A stretch of 64,000 bases of DNA from positions 3,906,001-3,970,000 of the forward strand of contig JAHRHY010000001.1 of the NCBI GenBank assembly GCA_019671135.1, written 5' to 3'. Every line of letters begins with the position of its first letter. Position 1 is the stretch's first letter. Origin of the DNA: Linnemannia hyalina (taxonomy: Eukaryota; Mortierellomycota; Mortierellomycetes; Mortierellales; Mortierellaceae). Under the pieces are notes generated by a model. The model searched no databases. It worked only from the letters and a program-made list of their open reading frames with translations, and had not been told where the DNA came from. This document shows positions 55,172-64,000 of this stretch, one piece after another. Both the position numbers and the translations under genes were made by a program.

Positions 55172-56904
55172 TATTCATACAATCAAGTACCCGGCAAAGA
55201 AATAGTAAAAGTTACAAGTCTGCTCACCTGCGATGCTATGGAAAACGAGCCAGCTGAAGCCGTTGTCAGGCAAGAACATAGACACTTTTTGGCAAAAGAA
55301 TGGAGAGAAGATGTACAAATCGAACATCGATATCCTCCTGTAAGTTCGTAACTAAGGGATTCCAACTCTTTAATACCTGGGAAGCTAAAGGAATTGGCAA
55401 AGGACATGAATGTAACCCGAAAGAGAGATGACCTTGTTGAAAATTCTTGACAGCTATTCAATGAGCATCGTATCCCTCAACAAAAAATAAAAACGGAACA
55501 AACACGAATGCTGAAAGATCATATTCTCATGAATACAAAAAAAAGGTAATGCATTCGCAGACGTCCCATGTAACAAGGTGTACGCACGCGTGTCAGAGAT
55601 GTGAAAAGTAGGACCTGCAAAAGGCAAATGCTATCGTTAATGAAGAAAAAAACATGACTCTCATGACATCTACCACTGCCTATGGCAAAACATTGTTGTT
55701 GTACCCTGTCTCTGAGCCAAATGTTATTATTTTTATGGTCGATTTGAAACCTCATTAATTTGTTGCGTACATGCCGCCTTTTATTTCTTGTCTGTACACT
55801 GGACGCCAGCTTCGTCGCGCCAGCACATCCAGAAGAACTAAAATGAATCAATGTAAGCTGCTGTCCTACAAGAGCTTGAACAGCCCGGTGATGAAAAGGC
55901 ACCACCTTGGTACAAAACAACTGGTCAGCGTAATCTCATGTCACCAAAGAAAAATAAATACGTGAACAAAAACCAAACCGCTATCATCGTTGCCGAAGCG
56001 ATTTGTGACTTTAATCAGCATGGTGGCAAATGTCACCAAGATGTGTCCGAATATCGAAGACGTCTCCTATACGTGTCTACGAAATCCATCTTTTGCCCTG
56101 CGTTATTCTTCATAACTCATCTAACTTCATTCACCACATAACTATCTTCATTCCAACCCGTTGTCATGATTCCCCTATTCACCATTCTTTCGGACGCCAC
56201 TATGGCACCATTGGAGTCGAATGACGTATTGCTGGTGAAGAATGAAGACACATCGTAGAACCCCTTTTATGGCCGGGCAAGCACAATAGCCACTTTCGCG
56301 ACGGCCGTGCCGTGGGCGTCACCTGCCCAAAATGATACGCGTCTCCCTTAGTTTCTGTCGCCCGAGGATCCTGCCACCCCATTGGATTGTTCAATTCATG
56401 TCAAGGGCCAAGAGGACAAGGTCCGAATACAAAAGATTGCTTTCCACAAGGTCCTGGCAAACGACCCAGAAGAAGTTGGGCATCGTGGTGGACGTGTTTT
56501 TCGAGTTGTCCGGAGCTATCAGATCCTCTCGCATTGATGAAGGTGCATTGTTTGAGTGAGGCAATGGAGTGGTTACCATTTATAAAGGTACAATTCAATC
56601 AAAGAACGACATGCTCGTGGCTGCCCTGGATCGCTATGAAAGAACAAGCATAGAAGAAAGGGCGAAAGCAATCAACACAAAGACTAATCGTTCTCAATCT
56701 TCAGGAGTTAGTGGAGCAAAGGAGAAAGTTTGTATCCACAGAGAACACCATACACGACATTCATTTGAGAATAGACCTTCAGAACAAAAGGGGCTCAGCT
56801 CTTATGACGAGAATGACAAATCGCGCGTCACCAAGGACCCCAATGAAGAAAAAGAGTTGTGTTTCTTGAAGGAGGCGAGTCCCTTTGGTGGCAAAATGAG
56901 ATGA
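55172..56904 (+). pseudogene. Candidate decayed gene(s), fragments on the plus strand
   Basis: Several consecutive coding-like stretches separated by stops. 55172-55450 reads through KEIVKVTSLLTCDAMENEP and KELAKDMNVTRKRDDLVE with one TAA at 55349, unless a very short intron removes it. 55612-55755 includes AYGKTLLLYPVSEPNVIIF, with a Walker-A-like GKT. 56332-56904 is open except for a TGA at 56557 (SSRIDEGALFE, then DMLVAALDRYERTSIEERAK). The KELAK...KRDDLVE part resembles a SAP-type helix pair. This could be one eroded gene or element, or parts of several. No terminal repeats or target-site duplication were seen. Confidence 0.3.
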
Positions 56905-59900
56905 AAAGACGTAGCTAATACGTGGTACGACATCGTTGCGTACAAAAAAAAATACATAGCAAAGTCATACAGACTAAATACCTGCTGCTGAATGAAAAAG
57001 ACCTAAAAAAAAGACGAGAACGGTCTGCTTCAATAAGTGGTATTTGTTGCGAAAAAAGACCATGGTCAATGTCCGTTTGCTAACAATGCAAAACCCTGCA
57101 GCAAAGTTATGACAACTGTGTCGTCCGTGTCAAAGAAAAGAAAAGGTAGTGGCAGTCTCCTCCGCATCGTATCGGCATTGGACCTTGGTACTCCAAAAGT
57201 TACCTCTACGCCCGCTCCCGCCCGAGTCATAGCGCAGGTTGAGTCAAGAGACAAGGCACAGACATAGTTCCCTCGCATTTCGAACAAAAATACCACACGG
57301 ACTTGTACCATCGACTCACCGTCACTCTTTTTTTCTGTTTGCTTTTTGCATACAAACATTGATGCCGCCGCTAGTTTGAGACGCAGTAAGAGGATAATTG
57401 AGGTACGTATGGGAGGATACGTTCCTGTTTCCTGTCAATCCACCATCGTCCAGGATCCAAGACATAACTAAGAGAGGGAGAAAAATAATAGAAAAGAAAA
57501 AGTGGCCAGATGTCCGCCTTGCCCTATAGAACTGATTAAACAGACAGGTCATGGTTGAGATGCGAAACATTTGAGCAAATAAAGTTTTTTTTATGCATGG
57601 GTGTGTGTTTTGACAAGCTGGGCTGAGATTGCGCCCTTTTTTTTTGACTGTCTTTCGACTCCGCCTGGTGAACGAGGAGGAAGAGAGGACCCGATCGTGT
57701 TTATGGGTAGACAAACTGTAGACCTGCTCCTTCCTCTTTCTCACCCTTGGTAGCTGCTAAATGTGGGAACCACGCTGAAAGACCGATTGTTCAAGGGAGT
57801 CTGACCGTTTTGGCGGGCTGTTCGATTCATGTTTATTCCTATCATGTTGTCGTTGTGGTTGACCTTGAAAAAGACGAAGAGGGGGGGGAAGAGATACAGG
57901 AAAGTAGCCTGGGATCTCGGGTCGTTGACTGTTCAAAGACCGAGGCTTGTTTGTCATGTCTTAACTAGATAGGTTTACTATGTCTTGGTGGCGTATTTTT
58001 TATTTCGTCATTTTTCGAGCGGCATTGTCTCCTTTGTCTCTCTTTTTTGTATGACAGGGGCGACATGGAGGGTAAACAAAATGCCTTTCGCCTTTACGTT
58101 ACTCTTCTGCGTGCTGGCATATGCCGTTCTGCTGCATGGATTTGCTTTACTTGGATTATACCTGCCCGAAGGTTTGGATTCAACACAAAAGAGAGAGAGA
58201 GACAGACCTCGCCATTGACACTTTTTTTTTCTTTCGTTGCAGCTGTCCAGCTGTCTTTCTGTTTTTGGGTGTCAATATGGCTGTTTGCAACATGCGTGGT
58301 GTCTTGAAACGAATCAAACTTTGCTTCTCGATGCCGTTCACTTGAAAGATGAAATAGAGGAAATGAATGCAACCTGACAAAAGGCCAGACTCTCTCACAA
58401 TTATGAAAGATCGAAAAAGAAACAAAAAAGCCGCAGATCCATGTTGTTTTGCATGGGCAAGAAAAAGGAGGGGTATTGGGTGGGGTGCATGCGTGGGAGA
58501 GTAAGCAAGCGACATTCATTTTTTCTTGTACTGTACTGTACAGTGTGCTTCGCTTCCCCACTGTTCCACAGTCCAGTCCGCAATGCAGCAAAACAGAGTA
58601 AAGAGACCCCACTTACTCCAACCCGCACCCAACAAGTTTTTGATTTATTTTTGGCCGTGCCCAATGCCCCTCCATGATACCAAAGCGAAAAAATGTTCTA
58701 TTTGATTTCGCGCTTCTTTCGTTCCTTCCTTTCCTTCCCTTCCCTTCCTTCTTATCCCTTGTCGGTCCCTCGATCCTCCGATCCCACAAAAAAGCCACAG
58801 CCAACAGGAAGAGAGCAATGAAAAAAAAAGTGGGTGGGACGATCTTCCAAAGGTCGGTCCTTTTTTTTTTTTTTCTTTCCCCGATTGTACCAAGAGCGTG
58901 ACCAATCATTTTGCAAAGAGCAACCGCCAAAAAGTTAAAGAATAAAGGAACTCAACTTAATGATGATGGTGATCCCTCGGTGCGGACATGGTTGTTGTTG
59001 TTTAGCTCGGTCCGGAAACACTATTGTTCATAGGCACGGGCAGGCTTACTAAGGTAGAAGGAAAAGGAAGGAAGACTCTTCTTCTTCAGTCGAACTTCAA
59101 TAAGAGCACTCATTCATTGAGATCACGGATTTGCTGATCATGTGCTTATTATTTCCTTCTTACTTCCGAACCTTGTCCCTCCGTTTTCAACAAGAACGAG
59201 AGGAGTCAGTCCAGTTAAGAGAGAAGAAAGGAAAAACATGGGCAAAGGACATGGGGCCTTTGATGATGATGGGTCTCTCTCTCCATTGTTGATTGTTGCA
59301 TTTTTTTTCTTTTGTCCGTCGGTTTTGGATGCAAGAGGAGAGCAGGATGGTACCCTCGTCCAAATACCCCTCCTTTTTTTCTTTCGATTCATTCATTCAT
59401 TCGTCCCTTGCCTGTGACAAGAAGAGCAGAAAAGACAGTAATAACAATGCTGTAATAAGTCAATGTGGGCCAGAATGGGCAAAGAAATGCCGATTTTCTT
59501 TTTCACTTTTGGGTGACAAATGCAAACAAAGTGAGACCATTGGGACATTGGTGCAATTGAACAAGACACAGAGAGGGGAAGGGCGTCAACAGTGACAAAA
59601 AGATAGATAGGTAGATACACAACGCTCTTTCTCTCACACAAATCGATTCTTTATGAATGGCGCGATGTTGAGAACAGTACTTATATATACTCTCTAATCT
59701 TTCAGATGGATATGTTCCTCATTGTTGTCGTTGTTGTTTATCTTTTCTTTTTCATGTCTTTCTGTCAACACTCGGACCGCAAGAATTCAAAATGCCGATC
59801 GATCCAGGCACCACCGACGACAACAAAAATTGAACACTGTTCATTTTAAATTGTGATGGGGGGAGTGTGGGCCGTGTAGTGAGAACCTTCGGAAAATGGA

Positions 59901-60348
59901 GAAATGGAGCAGGGTGAAAGGACGTGAAATGAAGGTCGCAACGATGATGGTGTAATAGCGATCGGATGGACAGGTTCCTTACCCATGTTTATTGAACCAG
60001 GAATCGGGGATCGCGAATGGCTGACTGCCTGACTTCCTACACTTTTTTTGTTTTTGTTTTTGTTTGGATGGAACTTTTTGGTGTTGTCTTTGAAGTGACA
60101 GTGAGGCGAGCGACCATTGACACAGACACACTTGAACTTGAAGCCCCGTCATGACAGCCAAGTGGTGGTGGTTCAGGCTAGCGGTGAAAGAAAAAAAAAT
60201 ATGGCATTTCTTTTTTCTTTTGTCATTTACGGGGATTAGTCGAAGGAGGGCATGTCTATTTGAACAAACAATTGAAGCGATGGCCCTTTTGTTGTGTGTC
60301 GAATGAAAGGAAGAAACGAAAGAAAAGAGAGCATTGTTCGAAAGAAAG

Positions 60349-60372
60349 AAAAAAAAAAAAAAAAAAAAAAAA
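60349..60372. repeat. 24-nt A homopolymer
   Basis: Uninterrupted A run seen directly; the flanks are also A-rich. It could be a retroposed poly(A) tail, but no element precedes it. Confidence 0.9.
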
Positions 60373-61124
60373 GAGGGTGACGAGAAAGCTGTTGACGAGA
60401 AAACTGTTGACGAGAAAAATACATGGTTGGCCGAACGGACTGCAGTGTCTCGGGCAGTTTGGATTGAATGCATTATGTATAAGAATATGAAGGAGAGATG
60501 AAGGTGACTGATAGTCATATCATATCCAACAACGACAACGACAGCAATCAGATTCGATTACAACAATTACCGCAGAGAAAGAAGGAGAGGGGTAAAAGAA
60601 ACAGAGAAAGAGAAGAAGGACCTAGCTGGATCTGGTGTGATCTAGCTGGACTGAGTGAGTGGGAGAAGGAAACGATGGTGAGTGGTGTGAGTGGTGGATG
60701 AGTGAGTGGGGGGAGGGAAATACTTTACGATAATTATTGATTGAGCGAGAGATTGCAATAACATGACTGATGCTGCGTAGCTCTACCAAAATAGGCTCCT
60801 GTGTGTTGCAGCCTGCAAGGCTAAGGGCAAAGGCAAGAAAAGCCTCTATCGCTTTGTTACTTTACACCCAATTGAATAGAATCAGACCCGCACCACTCAA
60901 AGCTTCTTTTTTCTTATCCTTTCTCTTCACGCCACCACTCCCTCATCTTTTCTCTTCTTCCTTCTCTTTCTTTACCCTTTACCACTCTTCACCCTTTTTG
61001 TTCATCCACCATACCATACCCTTCTCATCCCTTCTCCTTTACCCACACTCAACTCAGCCCAACTCCAACACTTCTTTTTATTCACACCTCTCACTCATCC
61101 TTCACTTCTCTTCGCACGCACTGA

Positions 61125-61290
61125 GCAACAACAACAACCAACTCTCTGCCACACAAACAACAACAACAACAACGACAACAACGACAACAACAACCCAACA
61201 ACAGCAACAACGACAAACAACAAAACAACCAAGAACAACCTTAACGACAACAACCAACAACCAGCAAAAAAGAAAAAACGGCCGTAATAA
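61125..61290 (+). repeat. CAA-rich repeat in the Zn2Cys6 gene leader
   Basis: Imperfect CAA/CGA/CCA trinucleotides follow a 200-bp CT-rich stretch and precede the start codon by about 350 bp. CAA repeats in leaders are unstructured and common before fungal starts; role inferred only. Confidence 0.8.
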
Positions 61291-61640
61291 CAAAAAAACA
61301 AAAAAACCCACCATCGAGCGAGCATCAACAGTTCTTTTATACACAATTGGTGAACTGCATGCAGCAAACAAGGTGAACAAAACAACAATGCTCTTTTTAC
61401 TTGTTACTCTGTACAATCTTCGATGTAGTTCAATAATCGATCTTTCCTTACCCAATTAATCAACTGGCGTAAAAAAAAAAAAAAAAAGAACAAGAACTTG
61501 TTTGTTAATCTTTTCTGTCTCTTCTTTTTCGTGTGAAATGGTTTTTTACTTCTAGCCCCGACTGTCTGACCTAGTTTTTTTTTGATTTCACACCTCGTCA
61601 CATTTCTCCACCCTACCAATTCCTCTTTTGTTTGCCAACC

Positions 61641-64000
61641 ATGCCAACGGCACCTGCGACTCCGACCCTGCCCCAAGTGTCCTTCGTCAACCTATACTCG
61701 GAGGACCCATGGAAGAAGCGACAGCGTGTCCGCATCCAGCAGGCCTGCTCAGAATGCCGCCGCCAAAAGATCAAGTGCGACGGACAAAAGCCTTGCAAGT
61801 CATGCAAAAAGAGCGACCGCAGCTGCATCTACAATGCATCCGCCGGCAGTAAGGACGACCACGACCACCACAGCACGGCCCACGACGAACATTCACCCGC
61901 TACAACAACCGCTGCCGCAACAACAGCCTCAACAACAAACAACTCCCCAACAGCACAAAAGTCAACACCCGAAGCGACCTCGACTCCAGATTCTAACTCG
62001 TCCTCCGCAGAAAACTCCCAAGTCTCCACCCCCTCTCACCCGCACTCGCCTCACCCTTACTCAAAGTCGCATCAGCCTCACCACCAGCCTCACATCGTCC
62101 ATAGAGTCCATCATCACGCCCACCATGTCCACCAGAACAAGGATTCGCACTCGCTCTTTATCAAGCAGGAGCCTTCTGACGTCGTCAAGCCTTCGCCTCT
62201 CCGGAGGGACTCCAAACACCACAAGAACAACGACCACCACCACGACAACGATAATAAGACCAAGATTCAAGTCAAGGATATTGGCAAGTACGGTATCCCT
62301 TTGGACGAGTGGCAAAAACAGGACGATTCGACCCTCCATGCCTCTCGTAAGACTGGTAAGTTTTTTCTTCACTCTCTCTTGGAGCGGCTTTTTCTAGTCT
62401 TTTTTTCATGAAGGATCAAAAGTTAGGTTTTGTACTTTGCAACATTTTCTCTTATCTATGGCTTTCTTTATGAAGAAAGCTGGTTTGTACCTTTTCAACA
62501 TCTTTTTGGTCTTTGTGAAGAAACAAGGATGCAAGTTTATCTTGTACCTTTCGATAAACCCTGGTATCCCTGTATCTCTTCCTACTTCATTAAGGAACAA
62601 GGGCAGGATAGCCCAGGCAAAGAGGAATATCTCGGGTGAATCAATGACATCGTCGGGTCGACTCACTGACCCCTTTGTTTACCCTCTTCCCTGCCCCTCT
62701 CGGTCCACATGGCCACTCTTCTGTCTATTATCATATCTAGGTTCGCAGAATGCTAGTCCTCATCCGAACCAGCAATCACAACAGGCGCCTCCTCTTCAGC
62801 GAGAACCAATGCAGGCGCAATCTCTGCCTCCTCCTTTGTTCTCTGGCTTTCTCCAGGCGCCTGGAGCTCAAGAAATGTTGCAGCAGCATCAGCAAATACA
62901 GCAGCAGCAACAACTTCAGGAGCATAATCGCCAAATGCAGTTCCAGCAGCAGTTGCAGCAGCAGTTACAACAACAACAGCAACAACAACAACAGCAGCAC
63001 TTGCAGCAGCAACAGCAGCAGCAGCAACAGCAGCAACAGCAGCAAAATCAGAACCAGAGCCTCATCCCCAGCCAAAGCCACAGTCTCAGCCAAACGCCAA
63101 TGTTGGTCCAATCTCCGCCCATCAACTCGATCCAGGATATCAACACCTGCATCGATGACCTGGAGAGCAAACATACCCACAACACCCTAGTCTACATCAT
63201 GGAGTCTCTCAAGCTGACGGACACCACTAATCAGACCTCAAGAAAGGCCTACGACCTCGTAGTCGAGAAAAAGGTTGAGAACCGTACCACCGTCCCAACC
63301 GAGATGAGTCTCCCCTCGGACTTGTCCCTGCCAACACGATCGACCGACCTCCCTAGCATCGAAATCCGGGATCATCTTGTCGACACCTACTTCACATACC
63401 GATACCCGATCTGGCCCATTGTCCACAAGGGCATCTTTCTCACGCAGCTGCACGATCCCAACAGCACCCCTTCGCTCCTTCTCCTGAACGCCCTCTTTGC
63501 GTACGCCTCTCGATATTCGGCCTGGTTGGTCCTTCGATCGGATCCGGAGAAACCAGAGACTGCCGGTCAGCTCTTTTTGGAGCGTGCTCAGGCTATGTTG
63601 CCCGCCTTCCTGATGGCTCCCCGACTCTCGACGGTCCAAGCCCTGCTCTTCTTGGCCCAATTGGAGGACAACTCGACTCAGCGCCACACTTACCACAGTA
63701 TGGCTGTCCGTATGGCTCAGCTCCTTGATCTCCACAAGAGTTGCTCACACTTGGGCTTGCCTGATGATGAGAAAGAGACCCGTCGCTGTATCTGGTGGAC
63801 CTGTTACATGAACGACCGCCTTCTCGCCCTCTCAACCCGCAAGCCCTCCATCATCCACGATGGAGACTGCAGCATCGACCTGCCTTTCCAGGAGCACATC
63901 TATGACGGACCAGGAAACAACTCGGTGTCTCTGTCGCATTATTACTCTCCACCACAGCTCTTCCACCAGCTGTTGTTGTTGAGCAAGATTGTTGGCGGAG
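61641..64000 (+). CDS. Zn2Cys6 transcription factor with fungal-specific TF domain (partial at right edge)
   Basis: Exons 61641-62355 and 62741 to beyond 64000; phase 1 join (KTG-SQNASP). I start at ATG 61641 (MPTAPATPTLPQ). The Zn2Cys6 cluster is at about 35-65: ACSECRRQKIKCDG, then PCKSCKKSDRSC, six Cys with normal spacing, preceded by basic KKRQRVRIQ. A His/Ser/Thr-rich linker follows, then Gln-rich runs (two long CAG/CAA arrays), then the fungal-specific transcription factor region: IEIRDHLVDTYFTYRYPIWP with IVHKGIF, TVQALLFLAQLEDNS, SMAVRMAQLLDLHKS, TRRCIWWTCYMNDRLLALST and RKPSIIHDGDCSIDLP. These proteins activate or repress metabolic genes by binding CGG half-sites; the target is unknown. 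The C-terminus lies outside the window. Confidence 0.93.

Larger units (their letters stand above)
53450..61640. other. 8.2-kb gene-poor interval
   Basis: No intact gene recognised between the F-box gene and the Zn2Cys6 gene, in a window otherwise carrying about one gene per 3 kb. It contains two sets of coding-like fragments (54373-54710 minus; 55172-56904 plus), a 24-A run (60349-60372), a CT-rich stretch (60900-61110) and CAA repeats (61125-61290) that probably form the leader of the Zn2Cys6 gene. The parts at 57.0-60.7 kb show only short low-complexity frames. Confidence 0.5.

Noticed and set aside
60349..60372. Retroposon poly(A) tail
   Set aside because: No reverse-transcribed body or target-site duplication is visible beside it.
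60770..61459. 229-codon plus-strand frame rich in Thr/Asn
   Set aside because: It is translated CT-rich and CAA-repeat leader sequence upstream of the Zn2Cys6 gene; no splice to that gene and no domain.

Overview
The window is nuclear DNA of an intron-rich, early-diverging fungus. A Mortierella-type mould (Mortierellomycota) is the best guess. This is an inference from the combination of spliceosomal introns of about 70-940 bp, polyglutamine-rich regulators, a Sel1-repeat protein with an N-terminal module I associate with Mortierella-like proteomes, a TRIC-type channel, and CT-rich leaders. No operons, CRISPR arrays, rRNA genes or convincing tRNA genes were seen. All gene models were spliced by hand: every join keeps frame and uses GT-AG borders, except one GC-AG intron.

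Layout, left to right. 1-3 kb: no gene seen. 3-7.5 kb: an unknown protein (-), a Sel1-repeat protein (+) and a 77-aa protein (-). 8.4-16.3 kb: three minus-strand housekeeping genes, for neuronal calcium sensor 1/frequenin, bleomycin hydrolase and a mitochondrial AK3-type adenylate kinase. The last shares a 499-bp divergent promoter with kynureninase (+, 16.8-18.6 kb). 19-22.3 kb: alpha-arrestin-like protein (-). 24.9-26.8 kb: histidine phosphatase (+) with a GC-AG intron. 27.1-30.3 kb: Gln-rich BTB protein (-). 30.7-31.9 kb: Josephin deubiquitinase (-). 33.8-34.9 kb: RraA-like enzyme (-). 35.2-41.4 kb: a 1445-aa FYVE + armadillo + charged-helix protein (-). 42.7-45.0 kb: TRIC-type channel and an unknown membrane protein (both -). 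46.4-47.6 kb: glutathione S-transferase-like protein (+). 47.8-49.1 kb: degenerate tandem repeats and decayed coding sequence. 51.1-53.4 kb: F-box protein (+). 53.5-61.6 kb: gene-poor, with only fragments. 61.6 kb to the right edge: Zn2Cys6 transcription factor (+), cut by the window.

The genes do not form one pathway. Loose themes are Ca2+/cation handling (NCS-1, TRIC), ubiquitin-linked functions (arrestin with PPxY, BTB, F-box, Josephin) and endosomal PI3P recognition (FYVE). The most notable observations are: (1) an unnamed module of about 54 residues that aligns without gaps between the Sel1 protein and the membrane protein 40 kb away; (2) four very short coding exons (17, 18, 25 and 26 nt) in four genes, one of which encodes the FYVE signature; (3) the FYVE-ARM protein with a roughly 375-residue helix of five-residue repeats; (4) a hidden last exon that changes the C-terminus of the Sel1 protein; (5) a GC-AG intron; (6) a bleomycin hydrolase with a predicted acylation signal.
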